Source of the DNA: Pseudisothecium myosuroides
Lineage: Eukaryota > Streptophyta > Bryopsida > Hypnales > Lembophyllaceae
Assembly: GCA_951799445.1 (NCBI GenBank)
Contig: OX637297.1
Coordinates: forward strand, 5,890,001 to 5,954,000
DNA: 64,000 bases
Direction of reading: 5' to 3'
Position numbers and translations under genes: made by a program. Below, one piece after another: positions 23,838-36,524 of this stretch (position 1 is its first letter; each line of letters opens with the position of its first letter). The notes below the pieces were generated by a model. That model worked only from the letters and a program-made list of their open reading frames with translations. It did no database searches and was not told the DNA's origin.

Positions 23838-26666
23838 TCAATTGGAATTGTACGAAGACAAACTCCTGTTGATGAAATCAATTTGAGCGTAAGGGATTTT
23901 AAAGACACACTCTATAGTGTCCTTATTGACCTTGCACTTCCATGCCGTGACGAGAGACGTCGTGTCTTCCCATACAGGCTCTTGTGTCTCATCCACTTTC
24001 CACCGCAATCCTTTGGCGGAGTCCCAACCACTGTAAAATTCTTGAACATTTTGCCCTCGTGACATGGGTCGAAAGTACTTGATCAAGATACAATTCGGAT
24101 GATCCAGGTTACTGTAAGGATCAGCCATAGCTCTGACAATCCATATAGGCTTCTCATCACCATCAGCGGGTCGAATTGCAAGAAAATATCCTTCGAAAAC
24201 ATCACGCACAATACGGAAAGTTGGCAATGGGCGATCTCGGCGTTGCCCTACAAAGACATCATCCTTAGCAAACTCCTCGCGAACTTTGCCATCGTCATCA
24301 AGTTCATCCTCCTCTGTCATTTCAATTCGTGGAGAAGGCCAGAAACCTTCGTTCAGTGCCTCAGATGGTGCAATTGGCTCGTTCAAATTTGCTTTCACCG
24401 CTCGCCAATAAAACACCAAATGCTCGAACCGTCTCCTATACTCTCCACTCCCGTCTTCATTGCATAATGCCTCCAAATATTTGATGAACCTCAATATACC
24501 CTTTGAAATGTCATCCACACCTCGCATTGGAAGGGGGCCCACAGGTACAGGTTCCCCACAAGGCCATAGACTCCGTCCTTTAGAGTCTTCTTGCCACAAT
24601 TTGATGCCCCCTTCTTCTGGGAGCCAGTCATTATCTGTGCAATACTTCTTGTACTTCATAATTGGGACACCCACCGAGTTGAGATAAAATTTAAATTGTT
24701 TTGCCTTTGTATGACCAAAAAGTGTTTCTTCCCCTTCCAAAAGCAAGCCTTCTATGAAAGCTTTGAAATCTGGCACCTCCTCAATCAAGTGAGGAATTGT
24801 AGGTATAGAATCAACATCCATGAAGGACTTCATCAAAGACAGGATGGTAGGGAAGCTTTCCTTCTTCAATTGCATGCTCCACCTCCCAAACAAAGCATCG
24901 ATATTGTCATGCGTGTACCCCATCAACATGAAACTCACATAAACCTCCCAGAAGATCTTCTTTGCAACCAGGAATGACCACAATGCAAATACAAACCGGT
25001 TTTTGTTGTTTCCTGTGGCATTGTCCATTTGAATGTTTAGAACCAAAGGAAGGGTACTCATTGGAATCGGGACTTTGGGCTCTAGCTGAAGCAATGACTT
25101 GCACATTTCAGCTCCTTTCAAAACCGCTTCAAATAGAGGAGCAGAGCCCAATCCAACAAACAATTCCTAAGAAGAATACTTTGGAAGGAGTTCAAGGTCT
25201 CGTAAGAGCTTCGCTAATGACCCCACTGTGTAGTTTGAGTCGTGTAGAAAGATATCAAGACTGTAATGCACAAAACGGACATCACCATGTCCATGAGCAA
25301 TCATTTTAGTCACTGATACCGGCAATTTTGTGAGTCCATCAAGTTGCTTGCTCTTGTGGGAGAATATAGGAGATGCCATTTTTGCATGATCCATTTTGTC
25401 ATGCATGATCGTCAAGCATTTGTGAGGGTAGGCGCTGGACCTATACAGGTTTGCATAATAATTATCTCGATAAGCTCGTGCTGATGCATTATGTGTTTCC
25501 AATAGACGGTCTCATTTCCGTCGTAACTCAACCGAAGCGGTCCTTCTCTGTGCTTGATATCTATCACAATCAGCGCAATGAGCAAAATTATTTCTTGGCT
25601 TCTTCACAGAGTACTCTGGAAAGTTCAATTTCCTGATTATGCTGATACTTGAAGTTGAGACTTCTTTCAATCCAAACGTAGCATTTGCTGCATTGATCTC
25701 AGGAATAGTCTTTCCCACATGAAGGTGGCAGGTAAAACCTTTGAAACCACCTTCTCTCCAGAAGGAAGAGAGTGTGCGATGAGGCATATGGTCAGCCAAC
25801 TTCTCAAGCATGCACTTCAACGTTGCTATGGCTTGTGACGTATGCTTCCAAATCTTATGCATGCCCAAATTTCCATGCGGTTGAGCTTATTCACCTCTCG
25901 CAGCATATCCTTGAAAACAATGGAAGGTGGATTCTGACACACCTGCAATATGTTGCCATGCCTCCATATATACATCAATCCCTTTGAGAGTGACCACCCT
26001 CTTGCCTTGACCGTTACAGTGAACTTGTCAATGCACGTCCAACTTCATGTGGTAGCGAAATTCAAACGTTGTCTTGTGATACATACGTTCACGGAAAGCT
26101 CGAATCTTCTCTCTTGAAAAAGGTTGGACACAATTGTCCGAGTAGCACACCTTGCTTGAAACAGAATTGATAGACTCCTAAGTGAGTAGATCCTTGGCTT
26201 TTACACAAGTCAGAGGAGGAGGATTCCTCACAACGCTTACATAGGGTCTTGCACCTGATGAGGATGCATGCGTGAGGCCCGCCTGTCGACGAATGTACTC
26301 GTCTCGAACCTTGTGATTTGGGAGGCTTGCCCCATTCAAATACACCTGTTGAATAGGCTATGCTTGAAGAGAGTACTTCTAGTCCTCCAAAACATCCTCA
26401 ACGTGCAGTGACTTTGAGATTTGTACTGCGACAAAAAAATCTCCAAGAGGTCCATCACTACCTAAGACAACATCCAAGTTCACACTATGACAGATTCCTT
26501 CAGCCACCGCTAGCCCAATAGCATTGCGCAGGAGGACAACCTTTGTCATCCACAATCGTCTGGGTACGCCTTCGTAGTCAAGAATGTTGAAAATCTCCCC
26601 AGGCACATTTGAAATTTCTTCGTCATTGGAAGAATGCTCTTGGAAAGGATTTTGGATTGCCATCAT
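23838..26666 (-). pseudogene. DUF7869-family protein pseudogene, copy 2 (943-codon frame)
   Basis: Minus strand, ATG 26666-26664 (MMAIQNPFQEHSSNDEE) to the terminal stop at 23838. The whole 2829 bp stays in a single frame; the damage is seven nonsense codons (TAG 26381, TAG near 26348, TAG near 26177, TGA near 26017, TAA near 25888, TGA 25514, TAG 25169). Hallmarks: CADCDRYQ cysteine pair, HKCLTIMHDKMDH, NIQMDNATGNNKNR, then GYTHDNIDALFGRWSMQ (His of the usual GHTH is Tyr here), and an acidic C-terminal third (TEEDELDDD). It is probably a transposon-encoded nuclease-fold protein; catalytic residues are unproven. The absence of indels suggests recent death or decay by base transition only. A perfect palindrome sits 95 bp upstream. 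Confidence 0.85.
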
Positions 26667-26760
26667 GATGACTGCACAAAGAATCACGATTGTCACATCA
26701 CCTTTTACAAAACATTGAAGGGACCATGCTGCAATTCAAGTACACGACTTTGGTCGTCAG

Positions 26761-26779
26761 TCAAGTCAACTTGACTTGA
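26761..26779. promoter_or_regulatory. perfect 9-1-9 palindrome upstream of DUF7869 copy 2
   Basis: TCAAGTCAA, a central C, then TTGACTTGA. The half-site (TTCAAGTC) is shared with the 21-bp palindrome arrays at 30.9-31.6 and 40.3-41.1 kb. Confidence 0.45.
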
Positions 26780-26784
26780 ATGAT

Positions 26785-27175
26785 CGAAGACCTCAAATAT
26801 CAATAGTTGCCACTGATATTAAAGATTGTAATCAAGGTAAGGAGACTGAATCACTGAAATAACTAGTACCCAAGAATCTAGCCACACCAAGACATGTTAC
26901 AAAGTAATTAATGATCGAAAAAAGACTTCCTATATATCATTCTTAAATTATTTTAAATTTTTGTAGAATCCAAAGTCTAATGTAGGTGAAGATGCTCAGA
27001 TATTGGTTTAGTGATCATCTAAGGAATTTTGTATTTGCAAGACTGTTGTAGCACAAGGAAGCACAATTATTCTTGAGAGTGTTCAAAATGATTAAAACAC
27101 TGTTCAAGTGACTCATGTATTGTTCCCAAAGGATTTAGTTTGTAGTTTCCTAGAAAATAACCAGAATGGGATGCG
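26785..27175. other. no gene recognised
   Basis: AT-rich spacer between the DUF7869 pseudogene and the TCCGG-rich retroelement. Confidence 0.35.
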
Positions 27176-27179
27176 GAAA

Positions 27180-30100
27180 ACAACCTAAGCCTGGCAGGAT
27201 CGGGAAGTGTCTCCTCATTCCATCATTCTCTTAAATATTCTTTCTCTCATACCACACATATCTCACACATTCACCCAAACAAGGAGGAGTGTCCTATACC
27301 TGTACCTTTCCCTATCTAAGACAAGACAACATCAATCCGACTAGATGAATGCGGAACCGGAAGGAGTGTCTAATCCTGTGCCTCTTTTGGATCTACTTCC
27401 TAATCAAATTTTTAAATAACCAGTATAAGAAGTTTAGCCTCTATATCAAAGCATTCCGCTATTGGAGTTGAGGGAGGATGTGTTGAATCCTATCCTTCAA
27501 AGGATTAAAGTGACTAAAGTTCCACTCAAAGAAAATACAAAAGATACAAAACTAGAATGCACGTTCTTCCTCACAACTGATCCGGAAGTCAATCCGGACT
27601 AGCAGGTCACTCAGGAAACCCTCAATATCCACACTTTTTACAACGACAGACCTATCTTATTCGTATCCCTTTGGCAGGAAATGGTATCCGGATAACTAAA
27701 TGATCCCTATCCCGTTATTCATTACCACTCCCGGTTGTAATAAGACCTCATCAACACGTTGAATAGCGTACATCCGGATACGGATTATACCCAATCTAAG
27801 AACAGCTATCCCATATAGAAGTTCCCTGATGGCAAACAAGAACACAGAGATAAATCTAGTTCATACAGTTTTCCGACCAACTCCCTTTAGTGCTCAAAAC
27901 CGGATCTCACCAGAATCCGGGGGTTACTCTCCCTTCCTAATTCAGCAAAACCAGCTACCCGCACTAAACAATGGTTCTAGCATTGCCGGCATACCAACTC
28001 AATGCAAAGTGATAAACTCAACACCGTGAAGTGAAAATCTATAAATGTTCGCTTAAAGAAGGAAGACAAAAGCATGAAAACACCCGAGGCATCAATCTCA
28101 CTTCAATTCCTAAATAACTAACACATGGAGAACCCTAAAAGCCCCCAAGGAATCAAACTAATAGACCAAAGAATGACATGTTACATTCTTCTAATCCAAA
28201 ACACGTTGACTTCCTACCATCCGGCCCCACCCACAAAAAGTGGATCTCAGATCCAACAAATCTGGATCCGAGAATTCCAGATTCATCACCATCAAAACTA
28301 ACTTGTAAGCTGCTTTTTAAGTCAAAAACTTTGGTTTTTTTATCCACCTACCTACTTCTGCTCCTAAAAATAATTGATCCTAAGTCTTCTTCAACCGCTT
28401 TTGGGACAAATCCGTTTGCTTGGTGGCTCCCTTCCTTGCTGGCTGCTTCCTACTGCATGAGGGTTGAGTACCATGCGTCACCTTGCCCTTGGCTAAGATC
28501 TGAGTTTTCCCTTTTTCCTTTCCGCGCAAAGGAGACTCCGGTTTCGAGTCCTCTTCCGACTCAGCCGTGCTGCCTTTGTTCTCCGTTGTCTCGGGCAACT
28601 CTTCTTCATCAGATTTAAACTTGACGGGTGGAGTCAACTCCCTTGCTCGTTTTATGGTCGTCTTCCGTTTCACTGCACTTGTGGTCTTCGGGGGAAGATC
28701 GGAACTCTTACTCTTTGGGGTCTCCAAGTCTTCTTCTCTACTCTTCAAGTGACTTCTGGTCTGGGATCTAGGTGTTGATCTTTTTCCGGTTCCAGAATCA
28801 ACCCGGCTATTGGGTTTGGTAGACTGCAGGGTCTTATCCTTCGATCCGCTCTTGTCCTTCCGCTCAGCAGAACCAAGCAAAGAAAATGAGGGAGTCGCCT
28901 TGGAAGGAGTTGCTTCCGGTAATCGACCAATTCCCTTTACCATTTTTGGTTCCGGGGCAACCTCCATCATGACCAGCCTAATCTTGGCCAACGTACACTC
29001 CATCTTTTCCATATAATCCACCAGTATTGACACAATTTTAGGCCCTAATTGCGCCCCCTCCTTGAGAACCCCGGCCTCAAACAACTTGGCCTTGTTTACT
29101 ACGTCACCCGGATTTCTGATGAAGTTCCGGATCCGAGTAAGCGTTTCTGTGGAATCAATCGAAAGTTTCCTCTCCCTAGTAGCCTCTTTAGACTTCTGTT
29201 TTATCTTGTTCTAGAAGGCTTTCACTTGACCGGACAATTACTCTACCTGGTCCTCTAACTTACTCACATTCTTGCCATGGAGAAGAATCTCCACTTCCTC
29301 ATAGAGGTCTGATGGGTTTGCCTTACCCATCAACTTACAAACTTTTTGGGTCACCTCTCTATCCATAAATGCAATCCCGGATCCCCTTAAGTTCCTCTAT
29401 GACCTTTTTTATGGGATCATCCTTCCGTTCTAGTGCCCAAACAGAATCTTTCATTCCTAACCCCTCAGCTAATCCCTTTCCTTTCTCTCAAGGGGCTTCC
29501 TTCTCTTTTTCCGGATTTGAAGATCCCTCTCTTGATCCCTCCTTCGCTGCTTTAGCTTCCAATTCCAGAATAATGTTATACTGGAGCATAACCGCCGCAG
29601 TCTTATACGCTGACCTCTCCTTATCTCTCAGCAAGTCTAAGGAATGATAGAGGTGGAAGAGGAAAGGACTAAGACCAAAAGGTTTTGACTTTACGGCCAC
29701 TACACACATTTTGGCTACTACATCTTGGATCACTATCCCCTAATTCACTTTCTATCCCCAGATAGTGCTCCAAAGATCGTGTTCGCTAGTGTAACTATGA
29801 TTCGGGTAGGCCGTTCTGGCATCAGGATCGGAACTAGAAACTCTAAGACCCTCCTAGCTCTCACGTTCTTGCAGTCTGCGACTACATATCCATCCTTGGG
29901 GTTTACAGGGTTGGCGAACTTACCATTCCCATATTTATCCGTCCGTGAAGCCAATCCTTCACCTTTCGTTGGAAAACCGTACACCGTCCCCCACAGCTCG
30001 GATGTCCACTCGGATGATTGCGCCCTTATTGTCTGCTCCCATTCACTTGACTGCTCCATCATGAGCTCACGCACCATCCCTTCGTCTCTCAGATTCCAAG

Positions 30101-30750
30101 GCAGCTTTAGAAACCCTTAGCAGCCAATCTGGCTCAAGTCCTCCTCCAAGTGCTCCTGGTCCTTCTTCTCCTTTGGCAAACCAGGGTCTACTGACTAGAG
30201 GTTAATTAGATGCGGATCTTCCTCTGGCTCTACCTTCACCATCGCTCTCAAAGCACTCCGAGATATCCCTCATGTAATCCTTTTTCCAGTCCAGAAAACA
30301 CACTCAGAATTCTAAAACTCTCGCTCAGAAAACTTCCTATTGCCTATCCACACTCTCAGGACCGGATTCTCAAACGCTCAGAACTCCTTTGCCAAACCAA
30401 GAACATACACCACAACTTTTCAAATTCAATGGGATCCAGGCAAAAAAATGAAGGAGGTAAGAGAAGGCCTCCACTCAATCTCCCACGTTTCGGTTCCGTA
30501 GCCGTTAAGGTTACCGTTACTAGTTTATAGTGGATTTTCTATCCGTTCAACATTCCATTCCTGCTTCCGTTGGAGTCCGTTATCTTCCAATGTGGTTCAG
30601 ATTTCGTTTTCGATATCATCAAGAGTTTTAGAATCCTGCTGAACCACTATCCTGGATTCCAGATTCCGGTTTCCGGTTAGGACGGGAAATTGAATTTTCC
30701 TCCTTAACCAATTTGTCACACTAAGGTATCCTATATTTTGCTAATCCATA
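27180..30750 (-). mobile_element. TCCGG-rich retroelement with gag-like gene
   Basis: A stretch strikingly rich in TCCGG/CCGGA words surrounds a minus-strand gag-like pseudogene (28380-30180). The part at 27550-27700 aligns by eye with 43670-43780 in the inserted unit at 43209-44589 (shared AGGTCAC, TACAACGA), so the flanks are probably LTRs. No reverse transcriptase or integrase motifs are seen; LTR-gag-LTR elements of this kind are known in plants as TR-GAG. Exact ends not found. Confidence 0.5.
28380..30180 (-). pseudogene. gag-like protein of the TCCGG-rich retroelement
   Basis: About 600 codons on the minus strand. The N-terminal part (30180-29745) contains ELWGTVYGF, then GYVVADCKNVRARRVLEFL and PERPTRIIVTLANTIFGAL. 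After a frame change near 29745 comes GIVIQDVVAKM and FLFHLYHSLDLL. The middle (29490-29090) is Glu/Lys-rich and looks coiled-coil. The C-terminus (29084-28380) is a disordered Ser/Lys/Thr tail (SEEDSKPES, KGKVTHGTQP). It has several in-frame stops (TAA near 30113, TAG near 29740, TGA 29488) and a second frame change before 29084. The order globular N-domain, coiled coil, basic tail fits a capsid-like protein, but I do not recognise a named domain. Confidence 0.55.
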
Positions 30751-30897
30751 AACCTGGTAATTTCTCTATTTCTAACTCACAGAACCAAAAAAAATTAACA
30801 AGAATGGATTCCTTACTTTTAATTCTACTTGAAATCCCTCCAATCATGTTCTATAGGTTTCCACAAAGACATGCATGCTAAAATTCAGCAGTAATAC

Positions 30898-31607
30898 TTC
30901 AACTCGCATTGACTTAAACTAAAGAGATTACATCAAGATTTCTGATTTAGACAACCAGAATTGGACATCCAGTCTACTATACTCAAAGATTGGACGTACT
31001 CCATAGTATCTGACATCTCAATTCATCAGTAATTCAACTCGCATCGAGTTGAACGGAGGCCACAAAGCATCATAATACACAAAGTTATTGGAAATTGACT
31101 TGCATATATTACTGAAGGAAATTTCGTTGTTTTTTCTGAAGTACAGATAATTTTAGCTCAAATTGACTTGAACCCAGAACATATTCTTTTGAGCCCCCAT
31201 TTTGAGGTCTATGGTAGTTCAACTTGTATCGAGTTAAACAAGCAGAATATAGTTTCATAGTCCAGTCAGTCATTGGCGTTCAATTTGCATTGACTTAGTT
31301 CATGGAGTGTTCATTCCTTTTCTCTATTATATTCATGATTGTGCATTTCAAGTCAAGTCAAGTTGAAAATATAACTTTCTCCTATCAATATTACCTGTCA
31401 GGTTTACAGTAGTTCAACTCGCATTGAGTTGAAAGGTCATAAATCAGCTTCACAATTGAGTGTTCTGATGTGCTTCAACTCAAATTGAGTTGAACAAATT
31501 TATTATTTGAAGTCATTTCATTTCAATTCACATTGACCTAAACAAATTTCCCTTGCATGTCTGCCATTTTTGCAAGAATACATTGCTTTAACTCGAACCG
31601 ACTTGAA
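30898..31607. repeat. palindrome array 1 (about ten 21-bp sites)
   Basis: Sites of the form TTCAA(C/G)TCG, 3 bp, CGA(C/G)TTGAA at 30898, 31033, 31152, 31218, 31279, 31347, 31413, 31474, 31522 and 31587. From 31152 on they recur every 48-68 bp. The best matches are 31033 and 31413. The 27-47 bp between sites look unrelated to one another, so the palindrome alone is conserved. Confidence 0.8.
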
Positions 31608-32390
31608 GTCCAGGGTGTCCAACGATCAAGAGACAATGAACATTACACTATTCTGTATACTTCCGTAAAACCCAATGCTTTTATCGAAGCTTTCTCAAAT
31701 CCAATTTCCAAAGCAATTGCTAGTCAAAAAGAGCAATAACATGATTGACAGAGGAACAGGCGCGACGCACAACGATAACAATCACTGCATTCAATTGCAG
31801 TCCCGTACAATACTATACCAATGCAACACTATCAGACATCATGACTGCGAACAAAGCATTCAAACGGCTTACTGAACACATCAATAGTACTTACCAGAGT
31901 ACGTTACGCTGCAACTAAGAAGTTGTGATGGTCGGACTATCAAAACCTTGTCACTCAAAATGAAAGAACCACAATATACAAACGACACTTCGCCGACGTA
32001 ATGGATAGCGGAATAGTTTGCAGGAAAGGAGGCGAGGTAATGCGCTTGGGCGAGGAAACCTGGGTGGGAATTTCAAACGGCCACAGGCAGAAGTCACTAG
32101 TCAGAATTTAGAAGGAATCTTCTTTTACTGACAAGTGATCGCATTCGGTATTAAAGGCAAGAGAATTTTTGCGCAGAAAAGTGGATGCAGTCCTTCTATA
32201 GGTCTGCACAATAAGTAGGTGCGGTTTAGACACAGTCATAGGACGTATCATATATTTTGTATTTTTTCCACTTTTTTTCATTTTCATTTTACAGTTGGAA
32301 ATGTTTAGAAGTTACTAGTTTTGGGAGAATAATAGGCTACTTTGTAGCGATGCTTAAAATACTACTGAAAATAATGATGCACAACAATAG
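31608..32390. other. no gene recognised
   Basis: Mixed-composition sequence, less AT-rich than what follows. No palindrome sites, no coding frame I recognise. Confidence 0.35.
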
Positions 32391-32394
32391 AGGA

Positions 32395-32600
32395 TGAAGG
32401 TTAGGGTTCTATAGCGGTTTCATTAGGGTTCTAGAACAATTTCATTGGGATTCTAGTAGGGGTTCCAGAGGGGTCCCCTAGGGTTTAGGGTTCAAGGCTT
32501 AGGGTTTAGAATTAACTAGGGGCTCTCTAGGATTTAGGATTCATTAGGGCTTAGGATTTAGGGTTCAGTGATTGGGGTTAAATTTCAGGGTCCTTTTCTT
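32395..32600 (+). repeat. degenerate telomere-like repeats
   Basis: About 200 bp dense in TTAGGGTT, TTTAGGG, CTTAGGG and TAGGATT words, variants of the plant telomere unit TTTAGGG. Too diverged and too short to be a chromosome end; an interstitial relic is likelier. Confidence 0.55.
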
Positions 32601-32775
32601 TGAGTGTGACTCAAAAATGTCCAAGAATGTAAGTGAACATTATGGAATAAAATATCTGTAAAAATTGTACTCATTTAGTAAACGTAAGATTCATGATGAA
32701 ATATAATTCTGAGCAATATTAGACTTTTGCACATCCTACTTCATGTATGTAAGTCACAAAATTGGAGAGAAAGTC

Positions 32776-33395
32776 AAACCAAATATTAAATGATGGAGTG
32801 AAATTTTTTATTCTTTGAGTTGGAATTGATTTGTGATAAAAAAAAAATGGGGAGGGAGTGGATCCTAATACTAAGTGATGGATTGAAATTTTTTATCATT
32901 GCGTATGGATTCACTTGTGATAAAAAAAAATGGGGAAGGAGTTAAGTGATGGAATGAAATTTTTTGTAATTGAATTGGGATTCACTTGTGATAAAAAAAA
33001 TGAGGAGGGAGTTAAGTGTGGGATTGAAATTTTTTATCATTGTATATGGATTGATTGGATTCACTTGTGATAAAAAAAAAATGGGGAGGGAGTTAAGTGA
33101 TGGAATGAAATTTTTGGTAATTGAGTTGGGATTCACTTGTGATAAAAAAATGGGAGGGAGTTAAGTGATGGAGTGAAATTTTTTATCATCGAGGTGGGAT
33201 TCATTTGTGATATAAAAAATGGGGAGGGAATTAAGTGATGCAGTGAATTTTTTTATCATTGAGTTGGAATTCACTTGTGATAAAAAAAATGGGGAGGGAA
33301 TTAAGTAATGGAGTGAAATTTTTTATCATCAAGTTGGGATTCATTTGTGATATAAAAAATAGGACGGAAGTTAAGTGATGGAGTGAAATTTATTA
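32776..33395 (+). repeat. tandem repeat, 70-79 bp unit
   Basis: Eight copies of a unit reading GTGATGGAGTGAAATTTTTT, ATCATTGAGTTGGGATTCAC, TTGTGATAAAAAAAATGGGG, AGGGAGTTAA. The same unit forms four copies at 35095-35430. Confidence 0.85.
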
Positions 33396-35090
33396 GTAAC
33401 TTTAAGAAAATGGGGTGGAAATTGGATGTGTGCGTGGAATCTACATGTTGAAAACATTTACAACTTGCACATTTTTTTCCGTCCTCCACATGCCAACAAA
33501 TTGCATGACATTTGGGATTGAGGTCCACAAACTATAGGGCATGGTGTGGAAGTCATTCAATGGAGGTAATTGTTAGTGAAAAACTCCAATCCCACAAGTC
33601 AGAAAAAAATATGTTGAAAAAAATGTTGGAATTGTTAGTGAAAAAAATGATGTGGAAAAAAATGTTGAAGTTGTGAACTTCCCAAACAATCATATAGAAG
33701 GCATGCCCACATGAAATGACTTAAATATACTTTTTAAACTATACTAATCTACATTTCAATAAACATGAGTCATAATTTGTGTCTTGTACTTTGAAGAACT
33801 TCTTTGTCAAAATTCATAGAAACTGTTAATTTTATACAGGTCAATTTAGAATTTATGAGCATCATTCTATGCTTCTTGCAATTTCTTCTTCACTAAACTT
33901 GGTTTAAACTGGCATGAAGTAGAAATAATTCAATTCACTCATTGTAGATGTCTACATTTTCAATGAATTTATATATGAAATTTGGAAGTGCGTGTATTAA
34001 TCACATGTAATTATTGCAGAATATGCATATTAATATTACTAGGTATTTGGTTTATTAGAGGAAGAAAATGACCTCATAAAATGATAAGATGCAATCATAT
34101 TTTAAAGTTTTCATTATGATCAAAATTTGCCAATCATTAAATGTTTCACTGTCGAGTGCTATGGGCCATGCATTCCTAATGGTACCGTTCAGCGTACAAG
34201 CCATCATTGATTTCAAGTGCCAAGTGAAAGACACTATTTACATTGAGCCACCATGCATTCCTAATGGAACCGTCCAATTTGTCAACCATTATTGATTTCA
34301 AGTGCCCATTTGTTGAAATGAAGGGCAATTGTGTTTGCAACCATGACATTTGCCCTCAAGATGCCTTTAAATTTCTATTGAAGGTGTTCATAAATTATTT
34401 GACTTAAATCTTTTCTCCCTCTAGAACATGCAATATCAACCAGATAAAAAAACCCAGTACTTTAACTATGGTCGACATAACTCAATTGGAACTTTATAAA
34501 AAATGGGCACAATGTATTCTTATTTTTATTTTAGATGTGCATTTTTGAAAGAAAAAAAAAACATTTTATTGACCTCGAAGATGTAAAATAAAATATTGGT
34601 TGATTCTGTTTTTAGGGTACTTAGTAATATATGAAAAAAAAGCATGAGCTTAATTTGCTCATGCGTTGTAAAAGAATGTTCTCATATTTATAACTTCTAA
34701 AAAAAATTATTTATTCGTTTTTCCTACATAGTTCATAGCTCTTGGGCTTTTACATGGATAATGAACAAGACACGGCTTTAAAAAAGAACATTTCATTATT
34801 GTTGTGAAATGCATAAAAGTAGCACAAATTAAATACGCTCATGAATTTGACTTGTCCAGTCTATTTCTATCTTCTATAATTTATTTCTATTCCTGTTTCC
34901 TACAAAGTTCATGTCTTTTGGGATTTAAGGTGTACAAAGTATAGGAGATAGCTTTAAAAAAATTGTTCAAGTCTTTGAAGTCATAAAATTTTAATGAAGA
35001 AGAAGTAAACGTAAGGTACATGATCAAATCTAATTCTGAGCAGTATTAGAGTTTTGCATTTTGTACCTCATCATCTAAGTCACAAAATTG
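33396..35090. other. AT-rich DNA with a short duplicated, possibly once-coding patch
   Basis: No intact gene. GCATTCCTAATGGNACCGT recurs at 34171 and 34256 with TTGATTTCAAGTGCC after each. The frame from 34288 reads IDFKCPFVEMKGNCVCNHD then ICPQDAFKFLL, a cysteine-rich fragment I cannot assign. Confidence 0.3.
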
Positions 35091-35094
35091 GAGA

Positions 35095-35430
35095 GATTCA
35101 AACCAAATACTAATTGATGGATTCAATTTTTTTATCCTTTCAGTTGGGATTGACTTGTGGTAAAAAAAATGAGGAGGGAATTAAGTAATGAAGTGAAATT
35201 ATTTATCATTGAGTTGGGATTCTCTTTTGACTTGTGATAAAAAAACCGGGGGATGGAGTTACATTTTTTATCATTGATTTGGGATTCACTTTTGCCTTGT
35301 GATAAAAAAAATGGGGAGGGAGTTAAGTGACGGAGTGAAATTATTTATCATTGAGTTGCGATTCACTTGTGACTTGTGATAAAAAAAAATGGGGGGTAGA
35401 GTTCAGTGATGGAGTGAAATTATTTAGTAC
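35095..35430 (+). repeat. tandem repeat, second block of the 32776 unit
   Basis: Four diverged copies of the same 60-80 bp unit (AAGTGANGGAGTGAAATTAT, GATTCACTTGTGA, AAAAAAATGGGG). Confidence 0.75.
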
Positions 35431-36520
35431 CTACAATTACTCAATACTTGAAAGTGCATGTAAGACAGTGCACAAAGGGTTTGTTTGAATGTGATTTGTA
35501 CATGCATTTTTGGTTATTGAGTAATTGTAGGTACTAATGGGGTAGAGTGTGGTCAAGAGGTCAAAGTTGGAGATCGTCATTAAAGAAGTCATTTAACCCA
35601 TTAGCACTTTGGAATCTGTATTCCAAAGACACCTTTCGCTAATGCTCAATGTGATGCACAAAGAGTGGAGTAAAGCTGCCATGTAGTTTAAAAAATGTGA
35701 ACCTAAGAAGTCATGCAATTCCTCCTATCTTTTGGTATATACTATTTTACTTCTGTAATTTTAGAACTTGAAAGTACATTGTACACTAAGTTCTTTTTAT
35801 TATTTGTTTCTTCAAGCATGAAATTAGTAGTCCCAATTTTGTATACTCATGCATTACGGATGCTCTTGTTATTTACAAGTTCTTGTAATTTTTTTCCCTC
35901 CTACCTTATCACATTTATTTCAAAACTTGTGTGATTTTAGAGCTGGAAAACTATAGCAAAGGCAAAGTTCATTATTTGTGGGCTCTCTTCCCACATAAAA
36001 CTAAAAAGGCACCAATTTTGTGGACTCAAAAATTGAAGATCATTTTATTAATGTTTTAAAAATTCTATATTTTTTTCCAAGTACCTAATTCTACGTATTC
36101 TGTGACTTCTGAGATCTTTGTCTTTTAAACTACAGGAAACTGTTGGGTTAAATTTTAGTGTGGACCTCTTCCATCATTAAAAAATAATGGCACAATTATG
36201 ACGAACTCATAAATTTTGAAGAGTTTTGAACTTCTTACAAACATTTTTTGAAGGTACACGCGGTCTTTTTGAATTCTAAACACTCTCGTAATATTCCATA
36301 TGTACATTTAGTGACCTTAGTTTCTTCTAGGTGTTCATCGCATTCAAAAAGAAAGAAATGTATTGTGAACTTGGGAGGGGGGTACATGTGACAATGCCCT
36401 ATTTACTAGGAGGCTATTCATCTTGTGAATAGCCTTATAAGGTTAGTTATCTTTAGAAATAAAGATCAGTGTTGGTGTTGTAGGACACCTTATCTATTGA
36501 TAACTATAGTTTTATGTACG
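35431..36520. other. no gene recognised
   Basis: AT-rich DNA. The only structure is an inverted pair around 35429-35536 (TAGTACCTACAATTACTCAAT and its near complement). Confidence 0.35.
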
Positions 36521-36524
36521 CTAT

